Counted from the first letter of the stretch, positions 48,269-56,715 are shown. The stretch: DNA of 64,000 bases from Sphingomonas sp. (GCF_019635515.1 NZ_JAHBZI010000002.1:661664-725663), one strand, 5' to 3'. Numbers and translations are program-made. The notes: a model not told the origin generated them from the sequence alone.

Positions 48269-48530
48269 GGCTTGCAATGTAGGATTTGGCCTGCTTGGGT
48301 CCGGTGGCCGGATCGCCCCGGCCGCTCTTTGAACCGCTGAATATCGATGGCATGTCGCCTTGGTGTCGCGCATGTGGCGCGCACCTGTCGCGTTGGTGTC
48401 GCCTGCCTGTCGCGTATGTGACGCCCGCCTGTCGCGTCCGTGTCGCGAAACCGTCGCGTCGCCGCAACCGCCTCAGAGCGCGCGAATGTTGCGTACCCCG
48501 AAAACACTAAACTTCCTCAACATTCGCGGC
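48269..48530 (+). repeat. 262-bp intergenic element, copy A (11-bp phased array)
   Basis: It is found again inverted at 55307-55568 with 256 of 262 positions identical by eye. From left to right it has a ~84-bp leader (starting GGCTTGCAATGTAGG), ten TGTCGC-type hexamers every 11 bp (48353-48457), a spacer, and a stem-loop with 11-base arms (CGCGAATGTTG / CAACATTCGCG at 48481-48491 and 48518-48528). No reading frame is conserved, since the 11-bp period shifts frame every unit. It fills the gap between two convergent genes and ends one base before the DUF2490 stop. Confidence 0.85.
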
Positions 48531-48531
48531 C

Positions 48532-49209
48532 CTAATCGCCGCTGCCACTGAAGCTGGCGACGTTGAACGCCAGGGTGAAGGTCGCGGCATGGTCCATCTG
48601 GTCGCGGCGGCCGTCGCGGCCGAAGCGATACTGGTTGAGATAGCCGATCTCGCCGCGGACCTTGCCGATCAGCGGCAGCGAAATCCCCACCGCGTTGCGC
48701 ATGCGCTCATATCCGCCCCTCTGGCCCCAGGACGTGGTGTTGACGTTCCAGAAATGCTCCTGTGTGGCGAACAGCTTGAGCCCGGAATCGTTGAGCGGCG
48801 TGTCGAAGGCCAGCCGCGGGCGTACCCGCAGGCCGACCGCGCCGCCAAGGCTGTTGAAGCGCTGCTCGGTGCGCAGCCTTCCCGAAAAGCCCGAGCCGAG
48901 GGGCACCAGGATCATCTGGCGCAGCCGCTCTTCATTGGGCAGGCGCACGCCTTTGTTCCAGTCCTCGACATGACGATAGCCGATCGACAGCTCGATGCCG
49001 CTTTCGGTCGTGTGCGTGAACAATGCCCCAGCCTCGGCGTGCGCGAAGCCCTCGGCGCGGTCGCTGAAGCGACCGATGCCTTCCAGCGTCACCTTCTCGC
49101 GGTCGCCGATCGCGATCGTGCCGTTGGTCTGGAGCCAGAGCTGCTCGTCCTCCTGCTGCGCGGCGGCGGGTGCGGCGATCAGCAGGAGCGGGAAAAGATA
49201 GCGGAACAT
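48532..49209 (-). CDS. DUF2490 outer-membrane beta-barrel-like protein
   Basis: 225 residues with a signal peptide (to about Ala-Gln, residue 18). The DUF2490 pattern is clear: LWLQTNGTIAIGDREKVTLEG near the mature start, amphipathic strands ending YRHVEDWNKGVRLPNEERL, LGSGFSGRLRTEQRF, and a terminal aromatic-rich region HAATFTLAFNV. A beta barrel is likely. Function unknown. Confidence 0.82.
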   Translation of the reverse strand: MFRYLFPLLLIAAPAAAQQEDEQLWLQTNGTIAIGDREKVTLEGIGRFSDRAEGFAHAEAGALFTHTTESGIELSIGYRHVEDWNKGVRLPNEERLRQMILVPLGSGFSGRLRTEQRFNSLGGAVGLRVRPRLAFDTPLNDSGLKLFATQEHFWNVNTTSWGQRGGYERMRNAVGISLPLIGKVRGEIGYLNQYRFGRDGRRDQMDHAATFTLAFNVASFSGSGD

Positions 49210-49301
49210 TCGGCCCTCCTAGACCGGATCGCGTCGCGTTTGTTGCAAAAGTGTAATAGAACATTTAGAGAACACGGAGACTTGAATGAGGGAGAGGCCC
49301 G

Positions 49302-49703
49302 ATGATCTTGAGCGTGATGGCGCTGGCGATGGCGGCGCAGCCTTGTACGAAATCGGCGGAATTGCCGCGCGAGCTTTCCGGATGGGCGCGCGCAGGCGAG
49401 GGCCTCGACACCCGTCACGCGACCCTGCTCAGCCCGCGCGGCGGACGGATCGAGACGCGGGTGACGATCCGCAAGGCGGGCATTTTCGGCATCGCGATCG
49501 ACCGCGAAGGCTGGATCGATGTCGCGCCGGCGCGCGGCAAGCCGCTGCGGATGGCGTCGGAGAATCGCGGGCCGCGCTGCTCGGGGATCCGCAAGATCGT
49601 CCGCTACCGGTTGCGGCCGGGCGCGTATCGCGTCACCGTCGCCAGGCTCGACGGCAAGCAGGTGCGGCTGATGCTGGTGCATGGTTTGCCCGCGCGGCGC
49701 TAA
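49302..49703 (+). CDS. Small exported protein, paralog of the gene at 47804
   Basis: 133 residues with a short leader (hydrophobic 2-12). It shares GIAIDREGWIDVAPARGKP and CSGIRKIVRYRLRPGAYRVTVA with the 47804 gene, at low overall identity by eye. The two flank the DUF2490 gene and one repeat copy. Unknown function. Confidence 0.66.
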   Translation: MILSVMALAMAAQPCTKSAELPRELSGWARAGEGLDTRHATLLSPRGGRIETRVTIRKAGIFGIAIDREGWIDVAPARGKPLRMASENRGPRCSGIRKIVRYRLRPGAYRVTVARLDGKQVRLMLVHGLPARR

Positions 49704-49741
49704 ATGGGTAGGCGGTGGGCAAAGAAGCCACGGAGCCCCAA

Positions 49742-50395
49742 ATGAAGTTCTTCGCCGACACCGCCGACACCGCCGACATTCGTGACCTGGCCGAAACCGG
49801 GCTGCTCGACGGCGTCACGACCAATCCGTCGCTGATCCACAAGGCGGGCCGCGATTTCCTCGAAGTGGTCAGGGAGATTTGCGGGATCGTCGACGGGCCG
49901 GTCTCGGCCGAAGTCGTCGCGCTCGATCATGCCGGGATGATGCGCGAGGCCGAGATCCTGCGGAAGATCGCCGACAATGTCGCGGTCAAGGTGCCGCTGA
50001 CGATCGACGGGCTCAAGACCTGCAAGGCGCTGACCAATGACGGCACGATGGTCAACGTCACGCTCTGCTTCTCGCCCAACCAGGCGCTGCTCGCGGCCAA
50101 GGCCGGCGCGACCTTCGTCTCGCCCTTCGTCGGCCGGCACGACGATAACGGCTTCGACGGGATGGAACTGATCGCCGATATCCGGACGATTTACGACAAT
50201 TACGACTTCGACACCGAGATCCTGGTCGCCAGCGTCCGCCACCCGATCCATGTGCTCGAAAGCGCCAAGATCGGTGCCGACGTGATGACCGCGCCGCCGG
50301 CGGTGATCCGCCAGCTGGTCAAGCATGTCCTGACCGACAAGGGCATCGAAGGCTTCCTCGCCGATTGGGCGAAGACCGGGCAGAAGATCGGGTGA
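49742..50395 (+). CDS. fsa: Transaldolase-like / fructose-6-phosphate aldolase family protein
   Basis: 217 residues from ATG 49742. The TIM-barrel motifs are present: [22 protein letters not shown], the Schiff-base Lys in [33 protein letters not shown], and SVRHPIHV. Short TalC/Fsa-type transaldolases in this size class act either in the pentose phosphate pathway or as an aldolase; sequence alone does not settle which. Confidence 0.85.
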   Translation: MKFFADTADTADIRDLAETGLLDGVTTNPSLIHKAGRDFLEVVREICGIVDGPVSAEVVALDHAGMMREAEILRKIADNVAVKVPLTIDGLKTCKALTNDGTMVNVTLCFSPNQALLAAKAGATFVSPFVGRHDDNGFDGMELIADIRTIYDNYDFDTEILVASVRHPIHVLESAKIGADVMTAPPAVIRQLVKHVLTDKGIEGFLADWAKTGQKIG

Positions 50396-50396
50396 G

Positions 50397-51287
50397 CTGA
50401 TCAAATCCCTTCCGCTCCTCTACGCCCAGCACCTCGCCCGCGACCGGCGGCGTTCGGCGCATACCGTGCGGGCCTATGAAGCGACGGCGGTGCGGCTGGT
50501 GGCGTTCCTGCAAGGGCATTGGGGCGGCGAGGTCACGCGCGAAGCGCTCGCGGCGATCACCGCCGCCGATCTGCGCGCCTTCCTCGCCGCCCGCCGCAAC
50601 GACGGGATCGGCAACGCCTCCGCCGCGCGCGAGCTTTCGGCGGTGCGCGGGTTCCTGAAATTCGTGGGTGAGGAGGGTGCCGAATTGCCCCGCCTGCGCG
50701 GGCCGCGCGTCAAGAAGGGCGTGCCGCGGCCGATCGCGCCGCACGAGGCGGTGGCGCTGGCCGAACTGGCGTCCGAAGAAGCCAGCGCGCCGTGGATCGC
50801 CGCGCGCGACTGGGCGGTGCTGTTGCTGCTCTATGGCGCGGGGCTTCGCATCGGCGAAGCGGTGGGCCTGACCGGCGCGGTGCTGCCGCTCGGCGCGACG
50901 CTGCGCGTGACCGGCAAGCGCGGCAAGACCCGGATCGTGCCGTTGCTGCCGCAGGTTCGCGATGCGATCGAAGCCTATGCCAGGAGCAATCCTTGGCCGG
51001 CATCCGCCAACGCGCCGCTGTTTCGCGGGGCCAAGGGCGGACCGCTGCCGCCCGGCGCGATCCGCAAATCGGTGCGCTCGGCCCGCACGGCGTTGGGGCT
51101 ATCTGAGCGGACCACTCCCCACGCGCTGCGTCACAGCTTCGCGACACATTTGCTCGGGCGCGGCGCCGATCTGCGCGCGTTGCAAGAGCTGCTCGGCCAT
51201 GCCAGCCTCAGCTCGACCCAGATCTACACCGCGGTCGATGCCGCGCATCTGCTCGATGTCTATCGCAACGCCCATCCCCGGGCGTGA
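50397..51287 (+). CDS. xerC: Tyrosine recombinase XerC (CTG start likely)
   Basis: About 296 residues. The catalytic residues Arg (AGLRIGEA), Lys (GKRGKTRI), His-x-x-Arg (HALRHSFATHL), His (LLGHAS) and Tyr (TQIYT) are all present. The SAM-like core-binding domain begins before the first in-frame GTG at 50466. Between the previous stop in this frame and 50466 there is no ATG, GTG or TTG, so CTG 50397, two bases after the transaldolase stop, is the best start. XerC with XerD resolves chromosome dimers at dif. Confidence 0.85.
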   Translation: MIKSLPLLYAQHLARDRRRSAHTVRAYEATAVRLVAFLQGHWGGEVTREALAAITAADLRAFLAARRNDGIGNASAARELSAVRGFLKFVGEEGAELPRLRGPRVKKGVPRPIAPHEAVALAELASEEASAPWIAARDWAVLLLLYGAGLRIGEAVGLTGAVLPLGATLRVTGKRGKTRIVPLLPQVRDAIEAYARSNPWPASANAPLFRGAKGGPLPPGAIRKSVRSARTALGLSERTTPHALRHSFATHLLGRGADLRALQELLGHASLSSTQIYTAVDAAHLLDVYRNAHPRA

Positions 51288-51291
51288 TCGT

Positions 51292-51876
51292 TCAGCTGCG
51301 CGATTTCCAGGTCAGGACGCGCCACAGATAGATGGCGACGAGCACGACGATGATGCCGATCACGATCGGTGCGATCCAATGCTCGATCGTATCGAAATTG
51401 GTGCCGAGCCAGAAGCCGACGCCGACCAGGATCAGGTTCCACACCAGACTGCCCAGCGTCGTGTAGATCACGAAGGTCCAGAACGGCATGCGCATCAGGC
51501 CGGCGGGGATCGAAATCACCGTGCGGCCGATCGGCATGAAGCGGAAGATGAAAACGGTTATGCCGCCATGTTTGAGGAAGAAGGCGTGCATCTTCTCGAT
51601 GTCGCGCCACTCCATCGTCAGCCAGCGGCCCCAGCGATCGACGAACGGCCGCAGCCGCTCATAGCCGAAGCGCCGGCCGATCTCGAACCAGAAGAGGTTG
51701 CCGACAATGCAGCCGAAAGTGCCGACCAGCACCAACAGCAGGAAATTGAATTCCCCCTGCGCCGCGGCGATGCCTGCCACTCCCATGATCACTTCGGACG
51801 GAACGGGCGGAATCACATTTTCCAGCACCATCAGCAGGAAGATGCCGAAATACCCCCAGGCCAGCCAATCGATCAC
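51292..51876 (-). CDS. DedA family inner-membrane protein
   Basis: 194 residues, about five hydrophobic segments. The DedA signature is visible: ENVIPPVPSEVIMGVAG, the FWFEIGRRFG segment, the FRFMPIGRTVISIPAGLMRM motif with conserved Arg and Gly, and TTLGSLVWNL. DedA proteins are lipid flippases/exporters linked to undecaprenyl phosphate recycling. It converges on xerC with four bases between stops. Confidence 0.9.
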   Translation of the reverse strand: MIDWLAWGYFGIFLLMVLENVIPPVPSEVIMGVAGIAAAQGEFNFLLLVLVGTFGCIVGNLFWFEIGRRFGYERLRPFVDRWGRWLTMEWRDIEKMHAFFLKHGGITVFIFRFMPIGRTVISIPAGLMRMPFWTFVIYTTLGSLVWNLILVGVGFWLGTNFDTIEHWIAPIVIGIIVVLVAIYLWRVLTWKSRS

Positions 51877-51885
51877 GTAAGTGGC

Positions 51886-52842
51886 TCAGCTCCGCTCGGC
51901 GACGCGGCGTTCGATCGCTTGCCAGATGACGGCGCCGGTGTCGGTGCCGTTGAAGCGGTCGATCGCGACGATGCCGGTGGGAGAAGTGACGTTGATCTCG
52001 GTCAGCCATTCGCCGCCGATCACGTCGATGCCGACGAACAGCAGTCCGCGCCGCCTGAGCTCTGGCCCCATCGCCTCGCAGATTTCCCGCTCGCGCGGGG
52101 TCAGCTCGGTCTTGGCCGCCGAGCCCCCCACCGCGAGGTTCGAACGGATCTCCCCTTCACCGGGAATCCGGTTGATCGCGCCGGCGACCTCGCCATCGAC
52201 CAGCACGATGCGCTTGTCGCCTTCGGCCACCGAGGGGAGAAACGCCTGCACCATGTGCGGCTCGCGATAGGCTGTGTTGAACACTTCGATCAGCGCCGAG
52301 AGGTTGGCGCCATCCGACCCGACCTTGAAGATCGCCTTGCCGCCATTGCCGTGGAGCGGCTTGATGACGATCTCGCCATGCTCGGCGAGGAAGGCGCGGG
52401 CTTCGTCGAGGCTGCGGGTGATCAGCGTTGGTGGCATGAAGCGCGCATAATCGAGGACGAAGACCTTCTCGGGCGCGTTGCGGACGCTGGCGGGGTCGTT
52501 GACCACCAGGGTCTTGTCAGCGATCCGCTCGAGCAGATGGGTGGCGGTGATATAGCCGAGGTCGAAGGGCGGATCCTGGCGCATCAGCACGACATCGGCC
52601 TCTTCGCCAAGATCGAGATTGACGGGTTCGCCGAACTTGAAGTGATCGCCCTGCACCCGCTGGACCGTCACCGGATGGGCTTTCGCCCAGACCCGGCCGT
52701 CGCGGTAATTGAGGTCTTCGGCGGCATAGTGGAATATCCGGTGCCCGCGCGCCTGCGCCGACAGCATCAGCGCGAATGTCGAATCGCCGGCGATGTTGAT
52801 CGCATCCAGCGGGTCCATCTGCACGGCGACGGTAAGCGGCAT
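51886..52842 (-). CDS. gshB: Glutathione synthetase
   Basis: 318 residues from ATG 52842 with AAGGAG upstream. ATP-grasp enzyme joining gamma-glutamylcysteine and glycine. Family segments include QMDPLDAINIAGDSTFALM, MRQDPPFDLGYI, IVIKPLHGNGGKAIF and NVTSPTGI. Downstream of yraN and rsmI on the same strand; a perfect 24-bp palindrome lies between yraN and this gene. Confidence 0.95.
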   Translation of the reverse strand: MPLTVAVQMDPLDAINIAGDSTFALMLSAQARGHRIFHYAAEDLNYRDGRVWAKAHPVTVQRVQGDHFKFGEPVNLDLGEEADVVLMRQDPPFDLGYITATHLLERIADKTLVVNDPASVRNAPEKVFVLDYARFMPPTLITRSLDEARAFLAEHGEIVIKPLHGNGGKAIFKVGSDGANLSALIEVFNTAYREPHMVQAFLPSVAEGDKRIVLVDGEVAGAINRIPGEGEIRSNLAVGGSAAKTELTPREREICEAMGPELRRRGLLFVGIDVIGGEWLTEINVTSPTGIVAIDRFNGTDTGAVIWQAIERRVAERS

Positions 52843-52867
52843 CGATTGCTCCTTGTGGAGCCTCTTA

Positions 52868-52891
52868 GGTGACTTATTCGAATAAGTCACC
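52868..52891. promoter_or_regulatory. 24-bp perfect palindrome between yraN and gshB
   Basis: Arms GGTGACTTATTC and GAATAAGTCACC abut with no loop, centred at TTCGAA. It overlaps the last bases of the yraN gene and lies 26 bases before the gshB start. Zero-loop symmetry favours a dimeric DNA-binding site over an RNA terminator, but either is possible. Confidence 0.5.
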
Positions 52892-53240
52892 CTATCCAGG
52901 CGTTCTCGATATGGCGAGGGAGCGACTTCGGGGCAATGAGGATCACGTCGATACGCACATCATCGTTCGGCCCGGCATAGCGCGGCATCAGTACTTCTGC
53001 CGCACGTGCCACGCGGGAAAGCCGGCGCTCGTCGATGGCGAAGTCGAGATCGGCCGATGTCGCGCGGGTCTTCACTTCGACGAATGCGATAAGGTTTCCC
53101 TTGCGCGCGACGAGATCGACTTCGCCCGCCGGGGTGCGGACGCGGCGATCGAGGATGCGCCAACCCTTGAGCCACAGCCACCACGCGGCGCGGCGCTCTC
53201 CGTCGCGACCGCTCAGCTCGGCGGCGCGGCGATCCCTCAT
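52887..53240 (-). CDS. yraN: YraN / UPF0102 family predicted nuclease
   Basis: 117 residues, overlapping the rsmI stop by four bases. The PD-(D/E)XK-like core is visible as GEVDLVARKGNLIAFVEVKTR, with the conserved Asp, Glu and Lys. Found beside rsmI in many proteobacteria. The natural substrate is unknown. Confidence 0.9.
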   Translation of the reverse strand: MRDRRAAELSGRDGERRAAWWLWLKGWRILDRRVRTPAGEVDLVARKGNLIAFVEVKTRATSADLDFAIDERRLSRVARAAEVLMPRYAGPNDDVRIDVILIAPKSLPRHIENAWIG

Positions 53241-54073
53241 TCGCCCTTCATCGCCATCGCGCGGGCATATAGCGCCTTGCGGTCCAGCCCGAACTTCCTG
53301 GCGACTTCGCCCACCGCTTTCGAGGCGGGCAGGCGGGTCAGCGCCTCGGCCAGCGCGGCGTCGGCATCCTCGGCGCTGGCGGGTGGAGCCTCGCCGGGCG
53401 GCGCGACGATGATGACGATCTCGCCCTTGGGCGGCGCCTCGGCATAGCGTTCGGCAAGCCGGGTCAGCGATCCGGTCACGCATTCTTCGAATCGCTTGGT
53501 GATCTCGCGCGCCACCGCTGCTTCGCGGTCGCCCAGACCATCGGCCAGCGCGGCGAGGCAGGCGGAGAGGCGCGGGCCCGATTCGTAAAGGACCAGCGTC
53601 GCGCGCACGCCGGCGATCTCGGCGATCGATTCGGCACGAGCCTGTTGCTTGCTGGGCAGGAAGCCGAGGAACAGGAAACGGTCGGTCGGCAGGCCCGCCA
53701 GCGTCAGCGCGGCGATCGCGGCGCAGGGGCCCGGGATCGTCGTCACCGCATGCCCGGCGGCGCGAGCGTCGCGGACCAGCTTGAAGCCGGGGTCGGAGAT
53801 CAGGGGCGTGCCCGCGTCCGAGACCAGGGCCACCACTTCGCTGCTCATCCGTGCGATCAGCCCGGGGCGGACCGCATCGGCGTTGTGGTCGTGATAGGGC
53901 GTCATTTTGCCCTTGGCCCCCAAGTGACGAAAAAGTCCGGCTGTCACCCGGCTGTCCTCGACAGCGACCACATCCGCGTTCAGGAGTATCTGCGAAGCGC
54001 GCGGAGAAAGATCGCCGAGATTGCCGATAGGCGTGGCGACGATGTAGAGGCCGGGCGAAAGTACAGAGTCCAT
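53237..54073 (-). CDS. rsmI: 16S rRNA 2'-O-methyltransferase RsmI
   Basis: 278 residues. The SPOUT-like/tetrapyrrole methylase-fold motifs are clear: VATPIGNLGDLSPRA, EDSRVTAGLFRHLG, ALVSDAGTPLISDPGF and GPCAAIAALTLAGLP. It 2'-O-methylates C1402 of 16S rRNA at the P site. Divergent from the LpoA-like gene with 11 bases between starts. Confidence 0.95.
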   Translation of the reverse strand: MDSVLSPGLYIVATPIGNLGDLSPRASQILLNADVVAVEDSRVTAGLFRHLGAKGKMTPYHDHNADAVRPGLIARMSSEVVALVSDAGTPLISDPGFKLVRDARAAGHAVTTIPGPCAAIAALTLAGLPTDRFLFLGFLPSKQQARAESIAEIAGVRATLVLYESGPRLSACLAALADGLGDREAAVAREITKRFEECVTGSLTRLAERYAEAPPKGEIVIIVAPPGEAPPASAEDADAALAEALTRLPASKAVGEVARKFGLDRKALYARAMAMKGE

Positions 54074-54084
54074 CGGGGAGAGTC

Positions 54085-55293
54085 ATGGCAGACCGCGCAG
54101 CAAATCCGCAACGGAAGCTTTCGAAGGTCATGCGCTTTGCGGCGCTGGGTCTGGCGGCATTGGTCGCCGCCTGCTCGAGCGGACCACGAATCATTCCCGA
54201 GGCCGAGCGCCCGCCGGTGGTCGAAGTGCCAAAGCCGGTCGCGCCGCGCCCGATCACCAACGCGCTGCCGCAGGATGTCGAGCGCCACCGCGTCGCGCTG
54301 CTGGTGCCGCTGACTGGGCCCAACGCCGGAGTCGGCAAGAGCCTGACCAACGCCACCCAGCTCGCCATTCTCGACACCAAGAGCGATGTGATCCGGATCA
54401 CGACGTACGATACGGCGGCGGGCGGCGCGGCCAATGCCGCGAATCAGGCGATCGCCGATGGCAACACGCTGATCCTGGGGCCGCTGCTGGCCGAGGATGC
54501 TCGCGAAGTCGCGCCGATCGCACGACGTGCCCGCGTGCCGGTGCTGAGCTTCTCCAACGACACCAGCGTCGCCGGCAACGGCACCTATCTGCTTGGCTAT
54601 TCGCCGGCCCAATCGATCGAGCGCGTCGTCGATTACGCCAAGTCCGCCGGAATCACCCAGTTCGCCGGGCTGATCCCGACCGGGCTCTATGGCGAGCGCG
54701 CGTCGACGGCGATGCTCCGGGCGGTGGAGGCCAATGGCGGCAGGGTGCTGGCGATGGAGACCTTCGACAGCCGCCCGGGATCGATGACCAGCGCGATCAC
54801 CAAGCTGGGACGCGTGCCCTATCAGGCGATCCTGATCGCCGGTTCGGGCAACAGCGCGGTGGCGGCGGTGCCGGTGATCCGGCGCTCGCCCGGCGGCAAG
54901 ACCGCGCGGATCCTCGGCACCGAATTGTGGAACACCGATTCGGGCATCGGCGCCAACGCCGTTCTCAATGGCGCCTGGTTCGCGAGCGTGCCCGACAATT
55001 ATTACCGTCAATACGCCACCAAATATCGCGCCCGCTTCGGCGCCGCGCCGTACCGCATGTCGACGCTCGGCTATGACGCGGTGCTGCTGACGATCCGCAT
55101 CGCCCGCGACTGGCGTCCCGGCACGATCTTCCCCGAAGCGCGGTTGAGCGAGCGCGAGGGCTTTTCCGGCCTCGACGGCGCGTTCCGTTTCGGCCGCGAT
55201 GGCGTCGCCGAGCGGGCGCTGGAGGTGCAGGAAGTGCGTGGCGGAACGACGGTGACGGTCTCGACCGCGCCGCCGAACTTCAAGGGCAACTAG
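54085..55293 (+). CDS. LpoA/LppC-like penicillin-binding-protein activator lipoprotein
   Basis: 402 residues. A lipobox Val-Ala-Ala-Cys is near residue 30. A periplasmic-binding-protein-like domain follows, with VALLVPLTGPNAGVGKSL and LILGPLLAEDAREVAPIAR. In E. coli LpoA activates PBP1A; alphaproteobacterial homologs sit next to rsmI as here. The repeat copy B begins 14 bases after its stop. Confidence 0.88.
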   Translation: MADRAANPQRKLSKVMRFAALGLAALVAACSSGPRIIPEAERPPVVEVPKPVAPRPITNALPQDVERHRVALLVPLTGPNAGVGKSLTNATQLAILDTKSDVIRITTYDTAAGGAANAANQAIADGNTLILGPLLAEDAREVAPIARRARVPVLSFSNDTSVAGNGTYLLGYSPAQSIERVVDYAKSAGITQFAGLIPTGLYGERASTAMLRAVEANGGRVLAMETFDSRPGSMTSAITKLGRVPYQAILIAGSGNSAVAAVPVIRRSPGGKTARILGTELWNTDSGIGANAVLNGAWFASVPDNYYRQYATKYRARFGAAPYRMSTLGYDAVLLTIRIARDWRPGTIFPEARLSEREGFSGLDGAFRFGRDGVAERALEVQEVRGGTTVTVSTAPPNFKGN

Positions 55294-55306
55294 GCCGGGC
55301 GCCGCA

Positions 55307-55568
55307 GCCGCGAATGTTGAGGAAGTTTAGTGTTTTCGGGGTACGCAACATTCGCGCGCTCTGAGGCGGTTGCGACGACGCGACGGTTTCGCGACACGGA
55401 CGCGACAGGCGGGCGTCACATACGCGACAGGCAGGCGACACCGACGCGACAGGTGTGCGCCCCATGCGCGACACCAAGGCGACATGCCATCGATATTCAG
55501 CGGTTCTAAGAGCGGCCGGGGCGATCCGGCCACCGAACCCAAGCAGGCCAAATCCTACATTGCAAGCC
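55307..55568 (-). repeat. 262-bp intergenic element, copy B (inverted relative to copy A)
   Basis: Inverted copy of 48269-48530; the phased hexamer array is at 55380-55484. The six mismatches to copy A include two in the third array unit and adjoining spacer, one in a later spacer, one between array and stem-loop, and two in the leader. The stem-loop lies on the LpoA-gene side. As with copy A it lies between convergent genes (LpoA-like and hemW). No target-site duplication is obvious. Confidence 0.85.
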
Positions 55569-55584
55569 CGCATAGCCGGACACT

Positions 55585-56715
55585 CTAGGCGGCCACGACC
55601 TCGCGCAGGATCGCCTCGAGCACCGGCATGCCGGCATCGGTGACGCGCAGCCGCGCGCCTTCGCGGGCGATCAGGCCAAGCGCGATCACGCGCTCGAGCG
55701 CCGCGGCGTCGATCGGCGCATCGGGGATGCGGGCGAGGTCCACGCCTTCGGCCAGGCGCAACCCCATGACCAGCGCTTCGACCGCGCGGTCGTGCCCGGG
55801 CAGCGCGTCCTCGATCTGGGTGCCGTGGCCGTTGCGCTCGACCGCCGACATCCAGTTTTCGGGCTTTTTGTGCCGCACCGTCGCATGGCCGGTGCGGCGG
55901 CCATGCGCGCCGGGGCCGATGCCGGCATAATCGCCATAGCGCCAATAGGTCAGATTGTGGCGGCTCTCCGCGCCGGGGCGGGCATGGTTGGAGACTTCAT
56001 AGGCGGGCAGGCCCGCGGCGGCGGTCAGCGCCCGGGTCGCCTCGAACAGATCGGCGGCGGCATCGGGATCGAACGCGGCGAGTTCGCCCTTCTCGAACAG
56101 GGTGGCGAAGCGCGTGCCGGGCTCGATGGTCAGCTGGTAGAGCGAGAGATGCTCGGTGCCGAACGAAAGCGCGCGGGCGAGCTCGGCTTCCCATTGCGCC
56201 TGGGTCTGTCCGGGGCGGGCGTAGATCAGGTCGAAGCTGACGCGCCCGAAATGGCGCTGCGCGGTGTCGAGCGCGCCGAGTCCCTCGGTCACGTCATGCG
56301 CGCGGCCGAGGAAGCGCAGCGCCTGATCGTCGAGCGCCTGCAGCCCCAGCGACACGCGGTTGACCCCCGCCGCCGCCAGGTCGGCGAAGCGCGCCGCCTC
56401 CACCGACGAGGGATTGGCCTCGAGCGTGATCTCCACGCCCGGCTCAAGGCCCCAGGCCCGCTCCGCCGCGTCGATCACCGCCGCGACCGTCTCGGGCGGC
56501 ATCAGCGAAGGCGTGCCGCCGCCGAAGAAGATCGAGCCGAGCGTGCGGCCCGGCAGCAACCCCGCCTCATGCGCCAGGTCGGCGAGCATCGCCGCGCGCC
56601 ACGCCTCCTGATCGACGCGCTCGCGGACATGGCTGTTGAAGTCGCAATAGGGGCATTTGGACACGCAGAACGGCCAGTGGACGTATAGCGCGAGCGGGGG
56701 AGTTTGGCCGGTCAT
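55585..56715 (-). CDS. hemW: HemW-like radical SAM haem chaperone
   Basis: 376 residues. The radical-SAM motif is CVSKCPYC (Cys17, Cys21, Cys24) within YVHWPFCVSKCPYCDFNSH; GGGTPSLM and SLGLQALDD are typical. Earlier annotated as oxygen-independent coproporphyrinogen oxidase, HemW lacks the extra cysteine region of HemN and binds haem for insertion into other proteins. Confidence 0.93.
   Translation of the reverse strand: MTGQTPPLALYVHWPFCVSKCPYCDFNSHVRERVDQEAWRAAMLADLAHEAGLLPGRTLGSIFFGGGTPSLMPPETVAAVIDAAERAWGLEPGVEITLEANPSSVEAARFADLAAAGVNRVSLGLQALDDQALRFLGRAHDVTEGLGALDTAQRHFGRVSFDLIYARPGQTQAQWEAELARALSFGTEHLSLYQLTIEPGTRFATLFEKGELAAFDPDAAADLFEATRALTAAAGLPAYEVSNHARPGAESRHNLTYWRYGDYAGIGPGAHGRRTGHATVRHKKPENWMSAVERNGHGTQIEDALPGHDRAVEALVMGLRLAEGVDLARIPDAPIDAAALERVIALGLIAREGARLRVTDAGMPVLEAILREVVAA

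Noticed and set aside
45569..48373. Longer 934-codon PriA frame starting at 48373
   Set aside because: The extra 212 codons overlap a real plus-strand gene and the repeat, and have no PriA character. ATG 47737 begins the family sequence.
48353..48457. CRISPR-like short regular repeat
   Set aside because: Repeat units are 6 bases with 5-base spacers, there is no leader or cas gene, and the spacing is far below any CRISPR array.
48269..55568. Composite transposon bounded by two insertion sequences
   Set aside because: The 262-bp copies carry no transposase frame and no terminal inverted repeats typical of IS elements.
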